A stretch of DNA of 21,707 nt from Lachnospiraceae bacterium (GTDB lineage: Bacteria > Bacillota > Clostridia > Lachnospirales > Lachnospiraceae), in assembly GCA_009774345.1 (NCBI GenBank), contig VSNR01000067.1, forward strand, positions 1-21,707, read 5' to 3'. Below the pieces are notes generated by a model. It did not search any database. It was not told the DNA's origin and saw only the letters and a list, made by a program, of their open reading frames with translations. Every line of letters begins with the position of its first letter. Within the stretch, counting starts at the first letter, position 1. A program made the translations under genes and the position numbers. Shown piece after piece: positions 5,167 to 13,654 of this stretch.

Positions 5167-6330
5167 TTACTTTACAACACGCACACGGAACACACCATCA
5201 ATGCTGTTCAACTGCTCAAGAATCTTGTCATCCGCGGATTTCTCAATGTCCATCAGTGTATAGGCGTACTCACCTCTTGATTTGTTGGTCATATCACTGA
5301 TATTGATACCTGCTGCACCAAATGCTGCCGTAAACTGTGTGATCATATTCGCAATATTCTTGTGCAGAATCGCCACTCTGCCAACGTTGCCGCAGATACC
5401 CATGTCACAGGCAGGATAGTTTACGCTGTTTCTGATATTGCCGTTCTCAAGATAATCCTTGAGCTCATCGACTGCCATCACAGCGCAGTTATCTTCGGAT
5501 TCCTCTGTAGAGGCGCCCAGATGCGGGATGACGATGCATCCCTTCTGCCCTGCGGTCGTCGGGTTCGGGAAATCTGAGACATATTTTCTGACTTTTCCTG
5601 ATGCCAATGCGGTGAGCATATCTTTTTCATTCACCAGTAAATCCCTTGCAAAATTCAGCACAACGACGCCCTGCTTCATCTTCGCGATGGCAGCGGCATT
5701 GATCATGCCTTTGGTCGCATCCATCAGCGGCACATGGATCGTGATAAAATCACACGCCGCATAGATATCATCCACGTTAATGACATGTTTTACCTCGCGG
5801 GAGAGCTTTAACGCTGCATCCACAGAGAGATAGGGGTCATATCCATAGACATCCATGCCAAGCGCTACTGCTGCATTTGCCACGCGGATACCAATCGCGC
5901 CAAGTCCAATGATGCCAAGCTTCTTGCCCTGAATCTCTGTGCCGGCAAAGTTCTTTTTCTCCTTTTCTGCATCTTTTGCGACGGTCTCTGAACCCGCATT
6001 GGCTTTTACCCAGTCAATTCCTCCTGTCACGTCTCTGGAAGCGAGAAACATACCGGCAAGCACCAGCTCCTTGACGCCGTTTGCGTTGGCGCCGGGCGTG
6101 TTGAACACGACAATGCCCTGCTCCGCACACTTGTCTAAAGGAATATTGTTGACACCTGCCCCCGCTCTTGCAACTGCAAGAAGCGTCCCCGGCAGCTCCA
6201 TCTCATGCATGGATGCACTTCTGACAAGCACACCCTCCGCCTGTGAGAGATCGTCTGTCGTCTGGTAATTTTCTGTAAATCTTGATAAACCGATATCTGA
6301 GATTGGGTTCAGACATTTATATTGATACAT
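5167..6330 (-). CDS. serA: D-3-phosphoglycerate dehydrogenase, serine biosynthesis step 1
   Basis: The 387-residue enzyme oxidises 3-phosphoglycerate to 3-phosphohydroxypyruvate with NAD in the cytosol. The substrate-binding region contains VARAGAGVNNIPLD; the Rossmann domain carries GLGAIG (142-147); NFARD (Arg229) and PHLGAST (His270) mark the active site; the C-terminal part (about 315-387) is an ACT-like domain, a usual site of serine feedback. It is the short SerA type. The catalytic Glu normally found in a VFxxEP-like motif is not obvious: the matching stretch reads VSDFPNPTTAGQKG. Its ATG overlaps the serC stop by one base (TAATG), and a GGAGG lies inside the serC end, so the two are translationally coupled. 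A stem-loop without T-run follows the stop. Confidence 0.95.
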   Translation of the reverse strand: MYQYKCLNPISDIGLSRFTENYQTTDDLSQAEGVLVRSASMHEMELPGTLLAVARAGAGVNNIPLDKCAEQGIVVFNTPGANANGVKELVLAGMFLASRDVTGGIDWVKANAGSETVAKDAEKEKKNFAGTEIQGKKLGIIGLGAIGIRVANAAVALGMDVYGYDPYLSVDAALKLSREVKHVINVDDIYAACDFITIHVPLMDATKGMINAAAIAKMKQGVVVLNFARDLLVNEKDMLTALASGKVRKYVSDFPNPTTAGQKGCIVIPHLGASTEESEDNCAVMAVDELKDYLENGNIRNSVNYPACDMGICGNVGRVAILHKNIANMITQFTAAFGAAGINISDMTNKSRGEYAYTLMDIEKSADDKILEQLNSIDGVFRVRVVK

Positions 6331-7412
6331 TATTGATTTTCCTCCTCAAATTTCTTCATAAACGCTACAAGTTTCTCCACGCCCTCGATTGGCATCGCAT
6401 TGTAGATGCTTGCACGCATACCGCCAACACTTCTATGTCCCTTGAGATTCTCAAAGCCTGCTTCCTTTGCTTCCTTGACAAACTTTGCGTCCAGTTCTTC
6501 ACTGCCTGTCACAAACGGTACATTCATGAGAGAGCGGTCTTCTTTTCTGACAGTTCCCTTAAAGAGTTTGCTCTCATCAAGGAAATCATAGAGAATTTTT
6601 GCCTTCTTCTCATTGTATTCTTTCATCTTCTCAAGTCCGCCCTGCTTTTTGAGCCACTTAAATACCTTTCCGCAGATATAGATGCCATATGCAGGCGGTG
6701 TGTTGTAAAGGGAATCATTGTCGGCATGGGTCTTATACTTCAGCATTGTCGGTGTTCCCGGCAGAACATCATCGGTGATCAAATCTTCTCTGATAATCAC
6801 AATGACAACGCCAGCTGGCCCGATATTTTTCTGTACACCGCCGTAGATCACGCCGTACTTTGTCACATCCACTGGCTCTGACAGAAAACATGAGGACACA
6901 TCTGCCACAAGTGTTTTTCCCTTTGTGTTTGGCAGTGTCTTGAATTTGGTGCCATAAATGGTATTGTTCTCACAGATATATACATAGTCGGCATCCTCCG
7001 AAATCGGCAGATCTGAGCAGTCTGGTATGTAAGAGAAGGTCTGGTCCTCACTCGATGCGATCTTGTTTGCCTTTCCAAAAAGACATGCCTCCTGATATGC
7101 TTTCTTTGCCCACTGTCCTGTGACGATATAGTCGGCAACACCATTTTTCATGAGATTCATGGGAATCATGGCAAACTGCTGGCTTGCGCCTCCCTGCAAA
7201 AACAGCACCTTGTAATTGTCAGGGATATTCATAAGCTCTCTCAGATCCGCCTCTGCTTCCTTGATAATCGTATCATACGCCTTGGAGCGGTGGCTCATCT
7301 CCATAACGGACATCCCCGTTCCTTTATAATCTAACATTTCATCTGCAGCTTCTTTAAGGACTTCCTCAGGTAAAACTGCGGGACCTGCTGAAAAATTGTA
7401 CACTCTGGACAC
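6330..7412 (-). CDS. serC: Phosphoserine aminotransferase, serine biosynthesis step 2
   Basis: This 360-residue PLP enzyme transfers the amino group of glutamate to 3-phosphohydroxypyruvate, giving phosphoserine. It starts with YNFSAGPAVLP, typical of SerC, has FLQGGASQQF (71-80) for cofactor phosphate binding and the PLP lysine in YGGVQKNIGPAG (Lys195), and ends with GGMRASIYNAMPIEGV. The length is normal. The start is GTG at 7412 with AGGAGG 9 nt upstream. It is the first gene of a serC-serA pair. Phosphoserine phosphatase is not found alongside, although a HAD phosphatase of another subfamily lies far to the right. No clear promoter was found in the 110 nt upstream. Confidence 0.97.
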   Translation of the reverse strand: MSRVYNFSAGPAVLPEEVLKEAADEMLDYKGTGMSVMEMSHRSKAYDTIIKEAEADLRELMNIPDNYKVLFLQGGASQQFAMIPMNLMKNGVADYIVTGQWAKKAYQEACLFGKANKIASSEDQTFSYIPDCSDLPISEDADYVYICENNTIYGTKFKTLPNTKGKTLVADVSSCFLSEPVDVTKYGVIYGGVQKNIGPAGVVIVIIREDLITDDVLPGTPTMLKYKTHADNDSLYNTPPAYGIYICGKVFKWLKKQGGLEKMKEYNEKKAKILYDFLDESKLFKGTVRKEDRSLMNVPFVTGSEELDAKFVKEAKEAGFENLKGHRSVGGMRASIYNAMPIEGVEKLVAFMKKFEEENQ

Positions 7413-7493
7413 TTTCTAACTCCTCCTGATTTCTTTAATATGCTGCGCCTGCTTTTCTAACACCGCGGCGCGGATTCTATGAATCTATATAAA

Positions 7494-7516
7494 CAACATT
7501 TTTATAAAAAATGTTG
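7494..7516 (-). terminator. Weak AT-rich terminator after the L,D-transpeptidase gene
   Basis: On the minus strand, CAACATTTTT and AAAAATGTTG (10 bp) enclose a 3-nt loop and are followed by TTTATAT. The low GC content makes it weak, so some read-through into serC is possible. Confidence 0.5.
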
Positions 7517-7522
7517 ATATTA

Positions 7523-9028
7523 CTAATAAAACAAAATGACCGGCGTACCAAGCTCCACCATATCATAGAGTTCTTCCATGATTTCGATAGGGGTATTGAT
7601 ACAGCCGTGAGAGCCGTTTGTCTGGTAAATCTCTCCGCCAAACTCCTTGCGCCAAGTGGCATCATGAATGCCAATATGCCCATCGACCGCCATCCAGTAT
7701 TTGACAGGCGTCGCATAATTGGCACCCCTGAGCACCCTGTTTTTCTGCTTGAAATACACTGCGCAGACTTTGGCGGGCGTTCCCCAGTTCCGCGAGGTAT
7801 TGCCCGTAACCACCGGGGTATCTATCACAAGCTCTCCATCTACATAATAATACATATGCTGGTCTGTCATGTCAACCTCTATGTAAGTATCCCCGATATC
7901 ATCGGAACCTTTTTCCCATGCCTCACTGATATATTGAGGTATCCGTGTACCGCTCTGCCTGTTCAGAAACGCGTTCAGCAGAAATTCATACTCTGCTGCC
8001 TCATCCAGCTCATTGCCGTAACCTCCGCCGGGCACTTTGACGAGATCGCCCCTCGTCGCCTTAAAACTGCGCTCTATTCCTACTGTATTATAGGTTGATG
8101 CCAAATATGCCACATATTCCTTGATGAGCGTCCTGTCAAGTACTGGGCGGTTCTCTTCATCGAAGACAAGCTCTCCCTGCGCATCGAGCGTCATCCAGTC
8201 AGCGACCACCGCCTCGTCAATGATTTCCTCGCGCCCGCCAAATTCATAGATCATATGAAAATCCTGAAATTCGCGGATGCCTTCCCATTTTGCGAGCGTA
8301 TCCTTCATCTTGGCTGTATATGGAATGCTCTTGTAACAGATGTCCTTATTTGATTTCGCTGACAAATCTATCAGCGCACTCTGATACGGAGTCCCGCTTA
8401 TTTTTGTTAATTGATTAACAATCTCAGCGCAAATAAATGCTACTGCCTGTTCTTTGAGCAGCAAGTCCTTTGTCTGATCGACAAGAATATAACCTTCTGA
8501 GGTACTTTTTATGATAGAAACTGCATTTTCTTTATGCCGTTTTTCCTCTGAATACAAATTCTCGTTGAGCCACGCTGCGCGTTCCAGCTTTGCAGCCATC
8601 ACCGCCGTATCACAATAGTAGGTGGGATATACTGTTTCTTCTATCATATCATGTATTCGGGGAGCGCGCAGATTCAGCGAACTCACCACTAAATCCTCCA
8701 GCCACTGAAAAGGCTTGGATTTGCACTGTTTCATATATTCGGCAACTGCCGGTTTATAGGAAATCGTGACCCCATATTGATCCAGCGGCAGTTCATACAC
8801 CGCCCCGTCCAGCGTCCGCACCGATATCTTATCCGCGTGCAGATCATAGGAATCATTCAGGATATCCGTCACTCTCCCGACCGTCATGCCTGTACAGTAC
8901 TCGCCGTTTATTGTCACAAATAGCGGAAAAACATTTTGATAATATTGGTCTAGTGCGATGACAGCGCCGATTCCAAGCACTGCCATCACACCTATCACTC
9001 TGATAAAACCAAGCAAAAATTTTTTCAC
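7523..9028 (-). CDS. L,D-transpeptidase with YkuD domain, membrane anchored
   Basis: The 501-residue protein has an N-terminal transmembrane anchor (about 5-27), a long extracellular middle (about 40-370) resembling peptidoglycan-binding domains of large clostridial transpeptidases, and a C-terminal YkuD domain (about 380-501). The catalytic signature is GHIGIHDATW (His455) and SHGCIN (Cys476). It should cross-link or edit peptidoglycan stem peptides by 3-3 linkage at the outer membrane face. The start is GTG, and GTGA overlaps the ilvB stop. There is no close ribosome binding site (the nearest GGAGG is about 16 nt away), so translation probably depends on ilvB. Placing a cell-wall enzyme at the end of a branched-chain amino acid operon is unexpected. 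Family assignment is firm; the exact substrate is not known. Confidence 0.93.
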   Translation of the reverse strand: MKKFLLGFIRVIGVMAVLGIGAVIALDQYYQNVFPLFVTINGEYCTGMTVGRVTDILNDSYDLHADKISVRTLDGAVYELPLDQYGVTISYKPAVAEYMKQCKSKPFQWLEDLVVSSLNLRAPRIHDMIEETVYPTYYCDTAVMAAKLERAAWLNENLYSEEKRHKENAVSIIKSTSEGYILVDQTKDLLLKEQAVAFICAEIVNQLTKISGTPYQSALIDLSAKSNKDICYKSIPYTAKMKDTLAKWEGIREFQDFHMIYEFGGREEIIDEAVVADWMTLDAQGELVFDEENRPVLDRTLIKEYVAYLASTYNTVGIERSFKATRGDLVKVPGGGYGNELDEAAEYEFLLNAFLNRQSGTRIPQYISEAWEKGSDDIGDTYIEVDMTDQHMYYYVDGELVIDTPVVTGNTSRNWGTPAKVCAVYFKQKNRVLRGANYATPVKYWMAVDGHIGIHDATWRKEFGGEIYQTNGSHGCINTPIEIMEELYDMVELGTPVILFY

Positions 9029-10704
9029 TGGCGATTCTTTAAATCCTCCGCATCAAATGCCTCACTGATTGCTGCGCCTGCGGGAACCATCGGAAATACC
9101 TTGTCGTCCTCCTCAATGACGCACTCAATCACCACCGGTTTTTGCAGTGCGACCGCTCTCTCAAGGGCGGGCCCTACCTCCTCGCGCTTCGTGACGCGGA
9201 TCGCCTCACAGCCAAGCCCCTCCGAAACCTTTATAAAGTCTACTTTGTCTGTCAGAATCGTCTGTGAATACCGCTTCTCATAAAACAATGTCTGCCACTG
9301 GCGAACCATGCCAAGCACATGATTGTTAATAATAATCTGTATGATCGGTATATTATAGCGGCTTGCTGTCGCAAGCTCATTCATATTCATGCGGAAACAC
9401 CCATCTCCGGCAATATTTACACAGATCTTATCTGGCATCCCGACCTTGGCGCCAATGCAGGCTCCAAGCCCGTATCCCATCGTGCCAAGCCCGCCAGAAG
9501 AAAGGAACGTCCGGGGTTCTGTATACTGGTAATACTGTGCTGCCCACATCTGATGCTGTCCTACATCCGTAGATACGATTGCCTTTCCACCTGTAACCCG
9601 GTCAAGCTCTTCTATGATATATGGACAGGTAAGTTTATCAGATTCATACCGCAGCGGGTACTTTTCTTTCAGCGCCTGAATCTGCGCAATCCATTCATCG
9701 TGATTGAGCTGCTCAAGTTTGCTGTTGAGTTCTTTTAATACGGTCTTTAAATCACCGATGACAGAGGCGTCCGTCCTGATATTTTTGTTAATCTCTGCGG
9801 CGTCAATATCAATATGTAAAATTTTCGCATGTTCTGCAAACTTTTTTGGATTGCCCACCACGCGGTCAGAGAATCTTGCGCCCAGTGCAATCAGGAGATC
9901 ACACTGGCTGACACCATAGTTTGATGTCTTGGTGCCGTGCATGCCAATCATGCCGGTGTAGAGCGGGCTCTTTCCATCAAAAGCACCCTTTGCCATCAGG
10001 GTATCGCACACTGGCGCCTGTATCTTCTCTGCAAACTCCTTGACTTCTCTCGATGCGTTTGACAAAATCGCACCGCCGCCGAGATAAATATACGGTTTCT
10101 TAGCCGTCCGAAGCAAGTCAAGGGCAACATCAATATCCTGTTCCGTATAAGCGTTTATCAATTCCGGCGCCTCTGGTTTAGCTGGAATAAACTCACATTT
10201 ATTTGCGGTAGCATCCTTTGTGATATCAACCAAGACAGGACCCGGTCTGCCCGATTTTGCAATCTTGAAAGCCTTTCTGATCGTATCTGCAAGCGTTGTG
10301 ACATCTTTTACGATATATCCATGTTTGGTAATCGGCATGGTCACACCCGCAATGTCAACCTCCTGAAAAGAATCCTTTCCAAGCAATGGCAGCGTCACGT
10401 TTGCAGTGATGGCAACCATCGGCACAGAATCCATGTAGGCTGTGGCAATCCCTGTAACCAGATTGGTAGCACCCGGTCCGCTCGTCGCAAGACAGACGCC
10501 TACTTTGCCTGTGGCACGCGCATAGCCATCCGCAGCGTGGGACGCTCCCTGCTCGTGCGATGTCAGAATATGCTTAATCTCATCGCTGTGTTTGTACAAT
10601 TCATCATAAATATTTAAGATCGAGCCGCCGGGATAACCAAATACGGTATCTACGCCCTGCTCTTTCAGACATTCAATAACAATCTGTGAACCTGTTAACT
10701 GCAT
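9025..10704 (-). CDS. ilvB: Acetolactate synthase large (catalytic) subunit
   Basis: This 559-residue TPP enzyme condenses two pyruvates, or pyruvate and 2-oxobutyrate, to start valine/leucine and isoleucine synthesis. Visible are FGYPGG (22-27), the catalytic Glu51 in SHEQGASHAADGYARATG, the central FAD-associated domain, and the TPP motif from GDGCF (433-437) to INN (459-461). The length is normal and the protein looks intact. The ATG has AAAGGAG 8 nt upstream. It follows ilvD by 31 nt in a leuB-ilvD-ilvB operon, and its stop overlaps the start of the L,D-transpeptidase. The small regulatory subunit gene ilvN is not adjacent. Other TPP carboligases were considered; the start MQLTGSQIVIECLKEQGVD and the conserved C-terminal region favour biosynthetic acetolactate synthase. 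Confidence 0.95.
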   Translation of the reverse strand: MQLTGSQIVIECLKEQGVDTVFGYPGGSILNIYDELYKHSDEIKHILTSHEQGASHAADGYARATGKVGVCLATSGPGATNLVTGIATAYMDSVPMVAITANVTLPLLGKDSFQEVDIAGVTMPITKHGYIVKDVTTLADTIRKAFKIAKSGRPGPVLVDITKDATANKCEFIPAKPEAPELINAYTEQDIDVALDLLRTAKKPYIYLGGGAILSNASREVKEFAEKIQAPVCDTLMAKGAFDGKSPLYTGMIGMHGTKTSNYGVSQCDLLIALGARFSDRVVGNPKKFAEHAKILHIDIDAAEINKNIRTDASVIGDLKTVLKELNSKLEQLNHDEWIAQIQALKEKYPLRYESDKLTCPYIIEELDRVTGGKAIVSTDVGQHQMWAAQYYQYTEPRTFLSSGGLGTMGYGLGACIGAKVGMPDKICVNIAGDGCFRMNMNELATASRYNIPIIQIIINNHVLGMVRQWQTLFYEKRYSQTILTDKVDFIKVSEGLGCEAIRVTKREEVGPALERAVALQKPVVIECVIEEDDKVFPMVPAGAAISEAFDAEDLKNRQ

Positions 10705-10735
10705 ATTTCATTCTCCTTTGGTTCTATAAACATGT

Positions 10736-12406
10736 TTATTTCCGTGGAATCTCCAATATTGCTCCCCGGTTGCCGCTTGTGACAAGCTCGCGGTATCTCG
10801 CAAGATAGCCTGTCGTGATCTTGGGCTCTCTCGGCTGCCAATTTGCACGGCGCTTCGCAAGCTCCTCATCGGAAACCTTCACATTCAGCGTGCACTCTGT
10901 AATGTTGATAGAAATGATATCCCCCTCCTCAACCAGTGCGATTGGCCCGCACACTGCTGCCTCCGGCGACACATGTCCGATCGAAGCCCCGCGCGATGCG
11001 CCGGAGAATCTGCCGTCCGTGATCAGCGCCACGGTAGAGCCAAGCCCCATTCCGGCAATCGCTGATGTAGGATTGAGCATCTCACGCATGCCCGGTCCGC
11101 CCTTAGGGCCTTCATAGCGAATTACCACGACATCCCCTGCAACAATCTTGCCGCCCTTGATCGCCTCAATCGCATCCTCCTCACACTCAAAGACGCGTGC
11201 AGGGCCTTCATGGACAAGCATCTCAGGCGCAACCGCGGAGCGCTTCACCACACTTCCGTCAGGCGCAAGGTTTCCTTTCAGCACGGCAAGTCCGCCCGTC
11301 TTGCTATAGGGATTGTCAAGCGGTCTGATGACCTCTGGATTTTTGTTCTGGACGCCCTTTATATTCTCCCCGATCGTCTTTCCTGTCACGGTCATGCAGT
11401 CCTCATTCAGCAGTCCAAGCGCTGACAGTTCATTCATCACTGCGTACACGCCGCCCGCCTCGTTCAGATCTTCCATATAAGTAGGACCTGCCGGCGCAAG
11501 ATGGCAAAGATTCGGCGTCTTTGCACTGATCTCATTTGCATAGGAAATATCGAAATCAAACCCAATCTCATGCGCGATTGCAGGCAGATGGAGCATCGAG
11601 TTTGTGGAGCATCCAAGTGCCATATCGACCGTCAACGCATTGATCACTGCCTCTTTTGTCATGATATCGCGCGGGCAGATATTTTGGCGAAGCATTTCCA
11701 TCACTGCCATGCCTGCATGTTTTGCCAGCTTAATTCTCTCTGAATACACTGCCGGAATCGTACCATTTCCCTGCAATCCCATGCCAAGCGCTTCCGTCAG
11801 GCAGTTCATGGAATTTGCTGTGTACATACCAGAGCAGGAGCCGCATGTAGGACAAGCCTTCTGCTCAAACTCGCAGACATCCTCCTCTGTCATCGTGCCA
11901 GCCGCATAGGACCCCACTGCCTCAAACATGGAAGAAAGGCTGCGCTTCTGCCCTTTCACATGCCCTGCGAGCATCGGACCGCCCGAGACAAACACCGTCG
12001 GCACATTGATGCGCGCCGCTGCCATCAGAAGCCCCGGAACATTCTTGTCGCAGTTTGGCACCATCACCAGCGCGTCAAACTGATGGGCCAACGCCATACA
12101 TTCCGTAGAATCTGCGATCAGATCTCTCGTGACAAGAGAATATTTCATGCCGATATGTCCCATCGCAATACCGTCGCAGACTGCAATCGCCGGGAATACC
12201 ACCGGCACGCCGCCTGCCTCCGCCACACCAAGCTTCACGGCATTGACAATCTTATCCAGATTCATATGCCCCGGTACGATCTCATTGTAAGAGCTGACAA
12301 TGCCGACCATCGGCTTGTGCATTTCCTCTTCCGTAAATCCTAATGCGTTAAACAGGCTTCTATGTGGTGCCTGCTGCATTCCTTTTTTCACATTATCGCT
12401 TTTCAT
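10736..12406 (-). CDS. ilvD: Dihydroxy-acid dehydratase
   Basis: The 556-residue iron-sulfur enzyme dehydrates 2,3-dihydroxy-isovalerate and its methyl homologue to the 2-oxo acids of the valine and isoleucine routes. Key motifs are AVCDGIAMGH, VPNCDKNVPG (Cys119), ACPTCGSCSGMYTANSMN (Cys185 to Cys191), and near the C terminus GPGMREML and ITDGRFSGASRG. The early motif reads NEIVPGHMNL, with Gly-His where the [2Fe-2S] plant type has Cys-Asn, so an oxygen-sensitive [4Fe-4S] type as in E. coli is likely (inference). The ATG overlaps the leuB TAA by one base, and GGGAGG precedes it by 8 nt. The gene appears intact and lies second in the operon. Confidence 0.97.
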   Translation of the reverse strand: MKSDNVKKGMQQAPHRSLFNALGFTEEEMHKPMVGIVSSYNEIVPGHMNLDKIVNAVKLGVAEAGGVPVVFPAIAVCDGIAMGHIGMKYSLVTRDLIADSTECMALAHQFDALVMVPNCDKNVPGLLMAAARINVPTVFVSGGPMLAGHVKGQKRSLSSMFEAVGSYAAGTMTEEDVCEFEQKACPTCGSCSGMYTANSMNCLTEALGMGLQGNGTIPAVYSERIKLAKHAGMAVMEMLRQNICPRDIMTKEAVINALTVDMALGCSTNSMLHLPAIAHEIGFDFDISYANEISAKTPNLCHLAPAGPTYMEDLNEAGGVYAVMNELSALGLLNEDCMTVTGKTIGENIKGVQNKNPEVIRPLDNPYSKTGGLAVLKGNLAPDGSVVKRSAVAPEMLVHEGPARVFECEEDAIEAIKGGKIVAGDVVVIRYEGPKGGPGMREMLNPTSAIAGMGLGSTVALITDGRFSGASRGASIGHVSPEAAVCGPIALVEEGDIISINITECTLNVKVSDEELAKRRANWQPREPKITTGYLARYRELVTSGNRGAILEIPRK

Positions 12407-13509
12407 TATAAAATCCTCCCTGCAATCAAATCTCCCATCTGTGCGGTGCCAACCTGTTTTACGCCTGCGCGCCTGCTCTCCTCCTGCGGCATAATGTCAA
12501 TCGTGCGGTAGCCGTCCTCGAGCACTTTCCTGACCGCCGCCTCGATGGCGTCTGCTTCCTTGTCCAAATCAAACGAATACCGAAGCATCATCGCCGCACT
12601 CAGAATTGTCGCGATCGGATTCGCAATGCCCTTTCCGGCAATGTCGGGCGCAGAGCCGCCGCTCGGTTCATACAGACCAAACTTTGTATCATTTAAGCTT
12701 GCAGAGGACAGCATCCCGATCGAGCCAGTCACCATGCTTGCCTCATCAGAAAGAATATCGCCAAACATGTTCTCTGTGAGAATGACATCAAACTGCTTTG
12801 GGTCCTTCACAAGCTGCATTGCACAGTTATCCACCAGCATGTGCTCCAATGTAACCTCTGGATAGTCCTTTGCGACTTCCTCGACCACCTTTCTCCACAG
12901 CCGTGAAGAATCCAGCACATTTGCCTTGTCAATGCTGGTTACTTTCTTCCTGCGCTTCATCGCAATCTCAAACCCCTTGATCGCGATGCGCCGGATCTCA
13001 TTTTCCGTGTATGTAAGGGTGTCCACCGCTGTGACGACACCGTCCACTTCCTTTGTGCTGCGCTCTCCAAAATAAAGACCGCCTGTCAGCTCTCGCATAA
13101 TCATCATATCAAATCCACTGCCAATGATATCCTCCCGCAGCGGACAGGCTTCCTTTAACTCCTCATATAAATAGGCAGGTCTCAGGTTCGCAAAAAGATT
13201 CAGGGACTTTCTCAGCTTCAAGAGTCCCGCCTCCGGTCTCAAATGCGGCGGCAGCTTGTACCAAGGGGAGGTGGAAGTATTCCCTCCGATCGAGCCCATC
13301 AACACAGCATCTGCTGCCTTTGCCGCAGCAATCGCCTCGTCGGTAAGCGGCTCGCCGCAGGCGTCAATGGATGCGCCCCCCATCAAGATATCTTTATAAG
13401 AAATAGTGTGGCCGTATTTTTGAGCGACCTGATTTAGTACTTTTTTCGCTTCTGTAACGATTTCCGGTCCGATTCCATCACCGGGTATACAAACAATATT
13501 CAAATTCAT
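12406..13509 (-). CDS. leuB: 3-isopropylmalate dehydrogenase
   Basis: This enzyme oxidatively decarboxylates 3-isopropylmalate to 2-oxoisocaproate in leucine synthesis. The start is placed at 13509 (MNLNIVCIPGDGIGPEI), giving 367 residues: an AAGGAG lies 9 nt upstream, and a longer frame open to 13602 would begin inside the promoter. Motifs are MRELTGGLYFG, DKANVLDSSRLWR, MFGDILSDEASMVTGSIGM and EPSGGSAPDIAGKGIANP, all standard for LeuB. It is the first gene of the leuB-ilvD-ilvB-transpeptidase operon, with a short leader of about 50 nt that leaves no room for a T-box or a leader-peptide attenuator. Isopropylmalate synthase and isomerase genes are not in the window. Confidence 0.97.
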   Translation of the reverse strand: MNLNIVCIPGDGIGPEIVTEAKKVLNQVAQKYGHTISYKDILMGGASIDACGEPLTDEAIAAAKAADAVLMGSIGGNTSTSPWYKLPPHLRPEAGLLKLRKSLNLFANLRPAYLYEELKEACPLREDIIGSGFDMMIMRELTGGLYFGERSTKEVDGVVTAVDTLTYTENEIRRIAIKGFEIAMKRRKKVTSIDKANVLDSSRLWRKVVEEVAKDYPEVTLEHMLVDNCAMQLVKDPKQFDVILTENMFGDILSDEASMVTGSIGMLSSASLNDTKFGLYEPSGGSAPDIAGKGIANPIATILSAAMMLRYSFDLDKEADAIEAAVRKVLEDGYRTIDIMPQEESRRAGVKQVGTAQMGDLIAGRIL

Positions 13510-13564
13510 ACGCTCCGTCTCCTTTTCCATGTATTCTATCCTTGAATAAATATACACATACTCA

Positions 13565-13593
13565 ATCATATTACATTCGACAGAAAATTTCAA
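13565..13593 (-). promoter_or_regulatory. Promoter of the leuB-ilvD-ilvB operon
   Basis: TTGAAA (13588-13593) and TATGAT (13565-13570) are spaced by exactly 17 nt on the minus strand. The predicted start near 13558 leaves a leader of about 50 nt before leuB. Confidence 0.75.
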
Positions 13594-13602
13594 CAAAAAC
13601 AC

Positions 13603-13647
13603 AAAAAAAGGTTTAAAGCCTTCTTAAAATAAGACCTTATACCTTTT
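13603..13647 (-). terminator. Intrinsic terminator after the ABC exporter genes
   Basis: On the minus strand, AAAAGGT (13641-13647) pairs with ACCTTTT (13606-13612), with an inner hairpin TCTTA-TTT-TAAGA (13622-13634), followed by further T residues. It separates the exporter unit from the leuB promoter ten bases before the -35. Confidence 0.7.
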
Positions 13648-13654
13648 GAACAGA

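Noticed and set aside
13510..13560. T-box or leader-peptide attenuator before leuB
   Set aside because: The leader is only about 50 nt, with no leucine-codon run, specifier loop or antiterminator.
12406..13602. leuB starting at 13602, with 31 extra residues
   Set aside because: The extra codons overlap the promoter (13565-13593) and its leader, do not look like LeuB, and the AAGGAG site fits the start at 13509.
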